This document shows positions 18,318-28,378 of a stretch of DNA of 64,000 bases, piece by piece. The position numbers were made by a program, and so were the translations under genes. Each line of letters starts with the position of its first letter. Positions within the stretch are counted from its first letter, which is position 1. Location of the stretch: positions 2,356,001 through 2,420,000 of the forward strand of contig OX442322.1 of assembly GCA_949358305.1 (NCBI GenBank), given 5' to 3'. This stretch comes from Strigamia acuminata. Taxonomy: Eukaryota > Arthropoda > Chilopoda > Geophilomorpha > Linotaeniidae. A model generated the notes under the pieces. The model saw only the letters and a list, made by a program, of their open reading frames with translations, searched no databases and was not told the origin of the DNA.

Positions 18318-19556
18318 CTGGTTTTCACCAGCGCAACCCCCCCCCCCCTTGGCTTGATTCTGAATATGTTTATATTGTTTGTATTGATAAGTTGTTATCG
18401 TTAGATCTCACTTTCTTTATCGACACATCAGGCCTCCTCAGCTCTCCACAAATAGTATTATTACTAGTTTGTTATTGCTTGTTGAAGGGCCCTTTCGGGA
18501 AGGCTAACTCCGGTAATAGACATGTTTCACACATGAAATGGCCCTGTAGTGTTAGCCAGCTATTCTAAGGGACAGTAGGATTTCATACGGTGGCTTAGTA
18601 TATCGCTCATGCACGGGATTGATTAACACCGTTAAACAAATATCAAACTATATGATCGGTGATAGTCGCATCTATCTGCGCGATTCTCCAATCATAGGTC
18701 AGATGCTCTGCCAGAGCACATATACGGGAAGTCAAACCCGTCAAACAAATGCGGGCAAACTGTATTCCCAGGGTTCCGGTGCAGTGCACTGGTCCTTCCG
18801 TTAAGTAGGCAAGACTTGCCTGAGGTCGGTAAAAGCTTTATTCACAGGCAACGCACCGGGTTGGTGGCCCGTGAGCAATTGCATTCATACCTTGCGCTAA
18901 ACAAACACTCGGGTATTGGTAATGCCGATCTGGTAGTCCCCCAGGAACTGTTTACCCAGTGGTTGGTACCACTGAAAGCGACTCGTCGCAGAAAACAAAT
19001 ACCCGGCGCCTGATCACGAGATCTTGTCGTCGTAAGGCATGCTGGCGGATGGAGTCTCAACAACTCCCGCGATGGTCCCCTCGACTGTCGTGACTGTCCC
19101 CGCCCATAGAATAACAATATAACAATTCATTTGTTATATTACACTAATATTGTTTGTTGATTTGAATACGGAATATTCTAATGAATATTCCCGACTAAAT
19201 ACGAAGGACTCTTCGTATTAATAGATATCCGAGCAGCGGGACCGAATACGTCTCCGTAGCGCTAACTGTGACGATACCGCAAAGTCAGCCGCACCACTTG
19301 AACAGCATCGCCCGGATCCTCAACCAGTGTAGCCGCCGTTACACTTATCCAGAACCCCAACCCAGTTGTAATGTTAATAAACATGTAATTATATCACACA
19401 AAATCGTAAGTTGTTATATTTGATCACATATTCACGTTGTACAGACTTCCGTAGCTTATCTCGGTTAGGTTATTTCTAGTTGTAGAAATGTCTTGTTTAA
19501 ACCGATTTATATCTTATAATGGCTAATTATTCAGCCAAAAGTAGAATCGTCACAAG

Positions 19557-19574
19557 TGGAGGTTCTACCGAGAT
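19557..19574 (+). other. Primer-binding site of element C (tRNA-Gln type)
   Basis: TGGAGGTTCTACCGAGAT, two bases after the LTR end. It is complementary to the 3' end of animal tRNA-Gln (PBS TGGAGGTTCCACCGAGAT) with one mismatch. It differs from elements A and D, which use a tRNA-Pro-like site. Confidence 0.75.
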
Positions 19575-20675
19575 AGGCTGTCCAAATTTTAAATAAAATA
19601 TTTGAAGTTTCGTGTGTTTATTGTGAATTCGAATAGTGTAACTTTTACGGTGATTTTTGTGTGTAAAATAAGTTTCGAACGAAATTTATTTTCGTGTCTA
19701 ATATATTTTATTCTGTTTTAAAGTGTTTTGCAAGATAATAAATGTAATTCATTTGCATTTCCAATGTTCCGCCGAAGAAATTGTATGTTTTAACAAACTA
19801 ATAATTTCCCACCGCGTGGCCAGGCCTAATGACCAGATCACGAGAATTGGAAAATCTTGCCCGAACTTGTCGTAGTTACGTCCGCCCGTGAAACGTCGAT
19901 TCGCCGTCGTCGATTCGAGAAGCCACGTGGTTGGGCCTAATACGAAAAGGTTCCAAGTTTTATTGGGAATTCTAAATGAATTCCGGCAGGTATTTGTATT
20001 CTGTTTATTCTTTTATAACTGTATTTTACTTGAGAATTCAAGTTAAACCTAACTTTATTCGCGCGAATAAAATACAAGGAAATTGACATTTTCGAAGGAA
20101 TTAAAATTAATATTTTATTTCAAGGAGTTTATTTTATTTACATATTTGATTCTACATTAAAATGTTCAGTCAAAAATCAGGATTTCGAGATATTGAAATC
20201 AAATTATACCAGTGAAAAATCATTCAAATGTTGGCGAAAAAATTCTCGTTTGTTGTGTTGCCTAGCAACCAATGCTTTACAGCAAAGCCGTAGTAGTCGA
20301 AAGATTTCACGCGCTCTTGCCATACGAAATTTCAGCAAAATTCAAAATTGTTAATAAATAAGATTTTATTATGGAAATAAGTAATGCTTTTTTCAATAAA
20401 ATTGGATAATCGTCCATTTTTATTTTGGGACTACGTCATAATTCCGAAATCTGACTAGATCATGGGTCCGCGAAAAGGTGAAATCCATCAATCACAGACA
20501 AGATTAAAATCTCGTGAGACTAACGTTTGAAGTTCGACCAATCAGAGAGGTTTGCAGAGGTATTTGAAACTCAGAACGACCCAGTGAAACCATTGCTTCG
20601 TTTGCAACCTTCCAGATTGCTTGTGACTTCTTCGTTTATTTGTGAATTTTTTGGAATTTCGATTTCAATTAAAAG
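19575..20675 (+). other. Leader between PBS and gag of element C
   Basis: 1.1 kb without a supported gene. It has GTTGCCTAGCAAC (20257-20269), a palindrome of the RFX X-box type; a near copy, GTTGCTTAGCAAC, lies at 30380-30392 before the 3' LTR, in each case with a short related block after it (..GCTTTACAGCAAAGCCG / ..GCTGTGCAGGGAAGCCG). A donor-like CAG|GTATTT lies at 19990. Confidence 0.5.
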
Positions 20676-23075
20676 ATGACTAGTAACCAGCATTCGATGA
20701 ATACCCGTGGTAAGGAAAGAACGTGTTTGACCGGTGGAATTAATTTAGCCGGATTTGTACCCGTTCCAGTTGAAACGGAAACAGTGAATGTCGTGGAAAA
20801 CCACGTGGACGATAATAATGTTCCAACTGAACCGACTGACCCAGTCGCCATTATCGATCCTATTGTGGAAGTAACTGATCCTGCCCCCGTGGAGGAAATG
20901 AATCGTCCACAAGATGGATCACATTTAGGTCCAGCTGGACTTTTCATTTGTCGGGATTATTGTTTGAATCCAATTCAATTTGGAACGATGGCCGAAGTTT
21001 TGGATTTTGTTAACACACATCGAGACCCGTCGGAGCATTCTAGTTCTAGATCACAGACTCCACGTAATCAGGGACCGACAGATCCTGGTTTGAATCCGTC
21101 GACTCCGATCACTCGGTATCGACAGAAAACGACAGGACCTCCGACGACCAACCGGAAATCTCGTTGGGATCAACAGGATCCTACACCCGGCAGTTTTGAA
21201 CAAGCGTTTTATCGGCGAATGAATAATCAACTTGTTGCTTCTCATAAAAGAAGATTTATGGGTCTTAATAATAATAAGAACCCAAATCCTGGTTTTCCGA
21301 ATGGAGCCAACAGTTGTCCGAATCTTGCTGCTGAACCCATTCATGGATTAAATAGTGATTTAAGCGCGCAGTTAAGAGGAATAGTCGATCCAAACAATCG
21401 TTTGAATCCTTTTTCTGGAAATAATAATATTCCAAACCAATTGCCTGTATCGCAAGGAAGTTATCCAGTTTAGCCGAACTTAAATAACTTAAATAATCCG
21501 AATAACTGTTCAAGTTCCGGTAATCAAGGCCAGTGGAATAACTATTCACAACCTGGCAATCAGAACCAGTCGAATAATTTTTCGAACCAAGGTTATCAGG
21601 GAAACTCGAATAATCATTCGAACTTTGGAAACCAGGGTGGACCGAATAATCATTCCAACTTTGGTAACCAGAGAAGGCAAAATCCCAGTGGATCGAATAA
21701 TCATTCGAATTTTGGCAACCAGGGTGGACCGAATAATCATTCCAACTTTGGTAACCAGAGAAGGCAAAATCCCAGTGGATCGAATAATCATTCGAATTTT
21801 GGCAACCAGGGTGGACCGAATTATAATTCGAATTTTGGCCATCAAGGTAGACAAAATCAAGGAGGGTCGAATAATTTCAACCCCAATAATTTTAACGGCT
21901 CTAGTCAAAATAATTCGAGTCATTCTAATAATGGATCGACGAATGATAATTCGCGACCAACTAGTAGTTTGGGGATGTCAGCGGACGACTTAGCTACTAT
22001 TGCATTGAACATGCATAAATTAGCGCAATTAGGAAAGAATTCCACGTCTACCTCACCCCAAACTATGAGTTTGAAACCCCCCGACATACCTGTATTTTCG
22101 GGTAAAACTGAAGAAAGTGAGCGCTTTCTCAGTATAATACGAAACGTTACGTTTCTACGAAGCATATCACTCGATGAAATGTTAGTAAAAGGCGTAGCTG
22201 GTTACTTAACCGACATCGCCTATAGTTGGTTTCAAGAGAGACGAGACAACTTTCATAATTGGGATACGTTTGAAAAAGCGTTTAGAGGAAGGTTTGTTGC
22301 CACGTGTTTGGAACGAACAACCCAATTAACTAAGTTAAGACAGCTCGAATCTGAGAACTTGTATGATTATACACATAAGTTTTACCAACTCTGGTTATTA
22401 CAAGATAACCTTAACTCCCAGGGAGCTGCGAGTATATTTTTGGGAAGTATTACTCCCGCCAACGATCTTCTCTTGCACACGCAAGGTTTAGACGAACTTT
22501 CTTTTTTGGACATTTATAATGCCATTACAAAGAAGAAAGGATTGTACAGCCGTACAGCAAATGGGGTGAGAGTAACCGATCCAGTCGTTTTCCCACCTAG
22601 GAAACCGGACACTCGTTCGCAACCTAAAAATAACGCCAAATCCCTGACCATGGATTCGAGTGAACAGGTCAATTTCTGTACAGATGAGTTACCCGAAGAA
22701 TGTGAACTAATTTACGCAGTAAATGGTGTAGTAGACCCCAACAGGAGGGGACAAATGGTTTGCTTTAATTGTAAGAAACCCGGACACTTCCGACGAGAAT
22801 GTCCAGATTTAAAACCTCGTTCGAATTTTAAATCTGAAGACATTCAGAAGCGAAATGCCCCAGATAATCCAACTTTGGATCCTTCTGCTAAGCGTAAACC
22901 TAATTGGGTAACCCAAGAAGTGTTGGATGCAACACTAGATGCGAAACTTGATTCCAAATTTAACAATTTTGAGAATAAGTTGCAATCAACGCTCACTAAT
23001 CAATTAGCTGAGATAGTCAAACAATTGGCTAAACCCGAATGTAATGATTCAACTGATTCTAGTGCAAAAAACTAG
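20676..23075 (+). CDS. gag: Gag of gypsy element C, with one in-frame TAG
   Basis: A single reading frame of 800 codons interrupted once, by TAG at 21471-21473 (after 265 codons). Before it: a charged N-terminal region. Directly after it: an Asn/Gly/Gln/Ser-rich linker with tandem repeats (21609-21782). Then the capsid-like region (about 22080-22600; IPVFSGKTEESERFL, AYSWFQERRDNFHNWDTFEKAF), one CCHC knuckle (CFNCKKPGHFRREC) and a C-terminal helix. It ends at TAG 23073-23075, immediately preceded by the A_AAA_AAC slip site. If the inner TAG is a plain mutation, capsid would need the ATG at 21969 or another start. If it is read through, two Gag forms result. Confidence 0.85.
21609..21869 (+). 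repeat. 87-bp tandem repeat in gag of element C
   Basis: Two full 87-bp units (21609-21695 and 21696-21782) and a decaying third. Each encodes 29 residues built on NNHSNFGNQ, with variants GGP and RRQNPSGS, in a wider Asn/Gly/Gln-rich stretch (about 21477-21960). The composition is prion-like. Being a multiple of three, the repeat keeps frame. Confidence 0.85.
23066..23072 (+). promoter_or_regulatory. -1 ribosomal frameshift site of element C
   Basis: Slippery heptamer A_AAA_AAC in the gag frame, directly followed by the gag stop TAG. The -1 frame is open from here to pol (first codons after the slip: Leu-Asp-Pro-Gly-Asp-Glu). The same heptamer ends gag in elements A and D. CCGGGGGA follows at 23078. 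Confidence 0.85.
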
Positions 23076-23122
23076 ATCCGGGGGATGAAGGACTCATTCA
23101 GCCCCCAGAAATAGCTGATGCT

Positions 23123-26100
23123 ATGTCAGATTCGTTGTTTATGGACGTGGAAACTACGTTTCTTGAAGAAGCCACTAGTCATAGCGGTGGAGTAGATGAA
23201 AATCTACAAAAGATGACGGAGCAATTCAAGAACTTGACACTGTTTCCACATAAATGTTACACGAAGAAATTTTGTAGACCTAGACGACTCAACAGAGTCA
23301 TCGGGAGCAATAATTTGCACAATATTACTTTGGGTAATAATAAAGACGATCCTCGAATGAAAGTCACAATTGGTGGGCTCACCTACAATGCGCTCATGGA
23401 CACAGGAGCTTCTCAATGTTATATTGGGGAACAGCTTTTGTCAGAAACTCAAGCTCTGCCTGAATTTTTACAAGAAGCACCCCGAAACATGTTGGTTAAT
23501 GCTGTAGGCTTAGCACACAAACCACTCGGACAAATAACTTTGTGCGTACAATGGGCTGATGAATTCACACCGATGAATTTCATAGTTTTAGCAAAACGAG
23601 TCTGTGGATTAATACTTGGACACAATTTCATGCGTCGACAAAAGATTAGTACACATCCACATCTCCAAGAGTTCTCTTGTGCTGATAAACCTACTTGGTC
23701 CACCCCTTATGTGTCGGAAGAGGATAACTTTGCAATGGCCCCTCTAAATCGAATTACTTTCGAATATTTAGAAGAACTTGCGTCAGTCGCTGATTCAACT
23801 GAATTATCTGATGCACCCGTTTTAAAATGGGATGAGAAGTTAGTTGAAGGTAGTGATTGCACTCCTGAACAGCGACTAGCGCTTCGAGAAGTGGTCAATG
23901 CAGTATCTAATGTATTTCGTGACCAAGTTGGATGTACGAATGTTACTCAACATCGTATTAAATTCAAAGAAGGGCATTCATTGCCCAGAATGCAGTACCG
24001 CATGTACAATCCGGCCAAGAGAGCCATTATGTCCAAACTAGTTGCTGAACTAGAGCAAGATGGACTAATTGAAAAGGCCACTGGGCCATTCATTAGCCAT
24101 CCTGTAATTGTTGCGAAACCTGATGGTACGTACAGAATGTGTATCGACTACAGGTGGTTGAATGCAATCACTGAGCTAGATGTGATACAGATGCCCAGTA
24201 TAGATCTGCTTTTGCATAATACTGGACCAGGAAGGTATTTCACATCCATTGACCTTGTCAAAGGTTATTACCAAGTCGAGATGTGTAAAGAAGATCGTTC
24301 AAAGACGGCATTTTACACACCAAATGGCCCTTACCAATTTGTGCGAATGCCATTTGGACTTTGTAATGCTCCTTGCACTTTCCAACGATTGATGGAAGGC
24401 GTTTTAGGCTCAGCATTGCAAAACTACGCGTTAGTTTATTTAGACGACGTAATTGTCTATTCGAATACTTGGGATGAACATCTCATTCATGTTAGAGACG
24501 TGTTGGAAAAGCTTAACCAAGCTAATATGACGATTAACAAAGCGAAGTCTTGTTTTGGAAGAACAGAACTTAAGTTCTTAGGACATTGGATTAAACCTGA
24601 CGGTTTATATGGAGATCCCGATAAAATTTCTGCAATTATGAAATTTCCGACTCCGACATGTGCTAAAGACATTCAACGGTTTTATGGAATGACAAACTTC
24701 TTCAGGAAGTTCGTTTCTAATCACGGAGCCATTGCTGCGCCATACACATGTATGATGAATGAGAAAACTCCATTTGAATGGGGAGATGCTCAAACTGAAG
24801 CTTTTAATAAAATTAAAGCGCTGCTTTGTAACGACAATTGTCTGCACAAACCAGACATGTCCAAACCTTTCGTAGTCATGACTGACGCATCCCACGAAGG
24901 CTTAGGAGCTGTCATCTGCCAAGATGTTGATCTTTTGGATAAAGACAAAAAGAAAACTGGCACGGCAGCCAGACCTGTAGCTTACGCAAGCAGAGTTTTG
25001 AGAGGAGCGGAGAAGCGTTACACAACGCCAGAACTCGAATGCCTCGCAGTCGTGTGGGCTATTGATCGTTTTAAACCGTATTTAGAATATGGTACTTTTA
25101 CACTCGAGTCAGATGCTGAAGCATTAAAATGGCTTATGCGAACGCCTGAGCCATCTGGAAAATTTGGTCGATGGGCCTTAAGAATCCAATGTGGCGCTTT
25201 CAAGATTGTATTTCGAAAGGGTGCTTGTAACCAAGTTGCAGACGCACTCTCGAAGGCTCCATTAGGAGAGGAAGATATTCCTCTTCGTGATCACGTGGAA
25301 CCAATCGAAATAAATCAGTATTGGCCAGAATGGGATGGCAATCCTTCGATTTCTTTAAATCGTGCTCCAGGAAAGTCAGAATATTTAGCAAATGTTCGTG
25401 TCCATTTTTCAGAAAATTCTAAAGAATATTCTGAAGAAAGGGAGGGGGAGGAGATACAAGAAACTTTGTATAGTGCTCTCACAGATGTGATAAAAGAAGT
25501 CCCACCTACAAGAAGGGAAATAATTGATGCGCAGTTAGTCGACACTGAATGTAAACGCATTCGAGAGTATCTTTTATTCGACAGAATTGTTGGAATTCCG
25601 AAATCGGAAATAAAAGAATGGAAAAACAAAATTAGAAACTATTGTTTGGACAAAAAGGAAGATGATGGCGATCAAATGATCATTTTCTTTAACCCTTCGT
25701 TTGAAGAAGAGCTCAACGACTCTGGTAACGGCTTCAAAGCTGTTGTTCCCAGTTCACACATAAAGCGAGTGCTTTTCGCCTGTCATGGTCACCCTTTGAG
25801 CGGCCACGCAGGCATGAGTAAAACTCTCGAGAAAACTCGATTGATATATTATTGGCCAGGAATGAGCCGAAGCGTAAGAAATTACGTTAAAAGCTGTCCG
25901 CACTGTAGTCAATACAAACCGGATCAGCAGAAAAAGCGTGCAGGTCCTTACGTACCTCATAACATGACCAATCCATGGGAACATATTAATATGGACTTAA
26001 TGGGGCCAAAACCAGCTGGGAGATCCCAAAACCAGTTCGTCTTCGTCATAATTGACAACTGTACTAAATTTGTAGAGATTAAAGCTTTAACCAAAGCCAC

Positions 26101-27247
26101 GAGCGCTAATTGCGTTCAAGAATTAAGATCTGTTGCAAATCGTTGGGGTCACCCAAAGAAGATTGTTAGTGATAATGGGAAACAATTCGATTCAGATATT
26201 TATAATGAATATTGCGAAACTTATCATATCCGACCGGCTCATACGAGCACTTATCATGCTCAGGCTAACCCGACAGAGAGAGCCAACAGGGACATTAAGA
26301 TTTTATTGGCAATTTACACGGATGTGCACACCCAATGGCCGCGATATTTAGACGAATTTGCATTTGTAATTCGTAATAATAAATCGGCTGCAACAAATTC
26401 GACACCGATGTTGCTGAATACGGGGAGAATTGTTACCTTACCTTTCGATCCGAGAATTCTCAGGCATGCCAATCCATTTGACAAGTATAACCCTGAGAAA
26501 TATGTTCGAGAATTACTTGACATATTACGTAGAGCGCATCAAGAGATGCATAGAAGAATTCAATTGAATTACGAGAGACATCGTAAGATTCACGAACAGA
26601 AATTCACAATTGTTCAATTTGAAATGGGAGATTTAGTTTGGAAACAAACTCACATTCTCTCGTGCGCAGACAAAAAGATCTCCGCAGGTCTTGCTGAGAA
26701 GCGGGACGGTCCTTGGGAGATTGTCGAAATTCTTCCAGGTAGCGCGTATAAATTACGCAAACTTGCTGATGGTTCAATAGAAAAATCAGTGAACATTAAG
26801 GCTTTATATCCTTATACGCCGTTATATCCAATTGAAACTTGGAAAATAGGACAGAAAACTGCTTCAAATACAGATCAGGAAAATCCTAAATGGATGGACG
26901 AAAGTAATGAACTTCCGTCACCACCTGTTCAAGAGGAAATAATTCCTGAAACTCCTACGGAAGTTCCAATGGAACTATCCGACTCACCTCAAGTACAGAC
27001 TAAAGAATCTGTACAAGAAAAGTCTAAACATAGACATAGACAGCGATTAATTGCTGTAGAGAAGAAAGCAGCAGTGGAACGAGGAGAACCTCTAAAGAAA
27101 CCTCCTCGCAAACCACGAAAACCCCAGAAATTAGTTGAACGAACTAGCAAGCGTCCTCGAAGAGAACGAGTTCCAAATCCGAAATATTCAGATGAAAATT
27201 TCGTGCGAAATATTACGGCAGTATTTAAGAAGCCTTATCAACAATGA
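23123..27247 (+). CDS. pol: Pol polyprotein of gypsy element C
   Basis: 1374 codons from the first ATG, but the frame is open from the slip site at 23072, so a Gag-Pol fusion is likely. Domains: protease (LMDTGASQCYIG, about residue 90), reverse transcriptase (SIDLVKGYYQVEM, YLDDVIVYS), RNase H (VMTDASHEGLGAVI), integrase (HHCC with CPHCSQYK; DDE motifs MDLMGPK, SDNGKQF, NPTERANRDIK) and a GPY/F-like end (KRDGPWEIVEI, SAYKLRKL). The C-terminal tail is basic, Lys/Arg/Pro-rich, unlike the acidic tails of A and D. It belongs to the same group as A and D by the shared integrase end and slip site. No stop or frameshift. Confidence 0.93.
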   Translation: MSDSLFMDVETTFLEEATSHSGGVDENLQKMTEQFKNLTLFPHKCYTKKFCRPRRLNRVIGSNNLHNITLGNNKDDPRMKVTIGGLTYNALMDTGASQCYIGEQLLSETQALPEFLQEAPRNMLVNAVGLAHKPLGQITLCVQWADEFTPMNFIVLAKRVCGLILGHNFMRRQKISTHPHLQEFSCADKPTWSTPYVSEEDNFAMAPLNRITFEYLEELASVADSTELSDAPVLKWDEKLVEGSDCTPEQRLALREVVNAVSNVFRDQVGCTNVTQHRIKFKEGHSLPRMQYRMYNPAKRAIMSKLVAELEQDGLIEKATGPFISHPVIVAKPDGTYRMCIDYRWLNAITELDVIQMPSIDLLLHNTGPGRYFTSIDLVKGYYQVEMCKEDRSKTAFYTPNGPYQFVRMPFGLCNAPCTFQRLMEGVLGSALQNYALVYLDDVIVYSNTWDEHLIHVRDVLEKLNQANMTINKAKSCFGRTELKFLGHWIKPDGLYGDPDKISAIMKFPTPTCAKDIQRFYGMTNFFRKFVSNHGAIAAPYTCMMNEKTPFEWGDAQTEAFNKIKALLCNDNCLHKPDMSKPFVVMTDASHEGLGAVICQDVDLLDKDKKKTGTAARPVAYASRVLRGAEKRYTTPELECLAVVWAIDRFKPYLEYGTFTLESDAEALKWLMRTPEPSGKFGRWALRIQCGAFKIVFRKGACNQVADALSKAPLGEEDIPLRDHVEPIEINQYWPEWDGNPSISLNRAPGKSEYLANVRVHFSENSKEYSEEREGEEIQETLYSALTDVIKEVPPTRREIIDAQLVDTECKRIREYLLFDRIVGIPKSEIKEWKNKIRNYCLDKKEDDGDQMIIFFNPSFEEELNDSGNGFKAVVPSSHIKRVLFACHGHPLSGHAGMSKTLEKTRLIYYWPGMSRSVRNYVKSCPHCSQYKPDQQKKRAGPYVPHNMTNPWEHINMDLMGPKPAGRSQNQFVFVIIDNCTKFVEIKALTKATSANCVQELRSVANRWGHPKKIVSDNGKQFDSDIYNEYCETYHIRPAHTSTYHAQANPTERANRDIKILLAIYTDVHTQWPRYLDEFAFVIRNNKSAATNSTPMLLNTGRIVTLPFDPRILRHANPFDKYNPEKYVRELLDILRRAHQEMHRRIQLNYERHRKIHEQKFTIVQFEMGDLVWKQTHILSCADKKISAGLAEKRDGPWEIVEILPGSAYKLRKLADGSIEKSVNIKALYPYTPLYPIETWKIGQKTASNTDQENPKWMDESNELPSPPVQEEIIPETPTEVPMELSDSPQVQTKESVQEKSKHRHRQRLIAVEKKAAVERGEPLKKPPRKPRKPQKLVERTSKRPRRERVPNPKYSDENFVRNITAVFKKPYQQ

Positions 27248-28378
27248 GATAAAAATCTCAAAGTTATCTAGGATTTAATAAAGTTTTATTTAAAACTTGG
27301 TGTGTGCTTATTTGCATGTCTAAATTCGTGTAGTGATTTATAATCTCAACACCGGGGGACATAATAACTACATATTTTTCGTCAGATTTATATTAAAATA
27401 TAAATTGGTATCGAAATTTATTAGTTTCGATAGATTATCTCATTTGATTCATTTTATTTGAGATTTGCAAGTATTTTTTTATTAAAAAAATACGAAGATT
27501 TACTTGAAACAAGTGATCTCGTCTTCTTACGAAGACACGTGATTATCAAAGTGCGATTAAACCTCGAACCCGATTAAAAGGGGATAAAAAATCCCAGGGT
27601 TCATTGCACACACACACTTCAACATGTGGACACCGGTCTACTCGTCTCTACCTTTTCTTCGCACGTCGAGAAAGATATAAACGAACGGACTTATCCATTA
27701 AGTGAGAGTTACGGAAATTTAGGAGTTCCTAAAGCGATAGTTACGGAAATTTAGGAGTTCCTAAAGCAATAGTTACGTAAGTAAATCTTGAATTCTTATC
27801 CAAAGAGTTGTAAAAATGTTCGTAACACTTGTATACGGCGTCCCGATAAAGTTTTAATTCAAACTGGGAAAATTCACGTGTAGTTATAAACGTGACTTAG
27901 CTAATTTAGCAGGGAAATTAATTATTCTATCGAATGAATTAGATGGCTTGAATTTAAACAAGTATTTGTTAACTTAAGCGTAGTAGCACTAATTTAAAAT
28001 AAGTCGCGGTCGAGGCTTGGGTAATTTTTATTCGTAATAAATTCCCAACCGAAGTTTATTCGGTATTTTATTTTCACTCACACGTGGAATGGAATAATTA
28101 ATTATTCAGAACTAGAGTTTCTATAGAAAGGTTAGCTAAAAGAATTTTCGGGAGAAAACTCAACAAGTTGCGATTTTGAAAAATCCTTCGGGCGAGTCTA
28201 TTCTCTTGTCGTAAACACAAGGGGACATGAGTCATTAAGTGTCATGTGATACAAGTTATAAATAACTCGGTTTACACGAAGTTGTTACGAACGTATTTTT
28301 ACAATTTTTTTTGAATACAAAGAATTTTGGTAGTTTGGAAGCGAAAATTGTTTTAATAAATAATTTACTTTATTTAGA
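27248..28378 (+). other. pol-ORF3 spacer of element C with RNA structures and a proposed intron
   Basis: No gene. Contents in order: ACACCGGGGGAC (27349-27360), like the PPT at 30578; a nested hairpin with outer stem GAACCC/GGGTTC (27566-27571 with 27597-27602) and inner GGGAT/ATCCC; and a 32-bp tandem repeat (27707-27738, 27739-27770), each unit containing the perfect palindrome TTTAGGA-GT-TCCTAAA. The start of a third unit changes to TTACGTAAGTAAAT, a strong donor (GTAAGT at 27777). The spacer ends with TTTACTTTATTTAG, an acceptor, one base before the ORF3 ATG. An intron of 601 nt, 27777-28377, is proposed; its first exon would be non-coding. Confidence 0.55.

Larger units (their letters stand above)
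17975..19554 (+). repeat. 5' LTR of gypsy element C
   Basis: 1580 bp, starting TGTGACGGTTATAAAACC and ending GAATCGTCACA, so the ends are short inverted repeats. U3 holds a CTCF-like CACTAGATGGCGCT (18010-18023), a perfect hairpin (18145-18170) and ACTTACCTT (a splice donor on the opposite strand). A TATATAAG box follows at about 18308, then a run of C residues near 18338. The middle (about 18600-19110) is almost identical to the other LTR and rich in small hairpins. AATAAA occurs at about 19375. Confidence 0.9.

Noticed and set aside
18700-18750. tRNA-like look of the LTR segment with GCTCTGCCAGAGC
   Set aside because: Only separate small hairpins; no cloverleaf, T-loop or acceptor stem could be built.
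18816-19117. Overlapping open frames on both strands inside the C LTR (also at 31356-31684)
   Set aside because: Both copies are open only because this LTR block is nearly identical at the DNA level; no domain or start context, and two opposite frames cannot both be supported.
21546-21923. 125-codon minus-strand frame of Ile/Arg repeats opposite gag of C
   Set aside because: Mirror image of the gag repeat; low complexity with no independent evidence.
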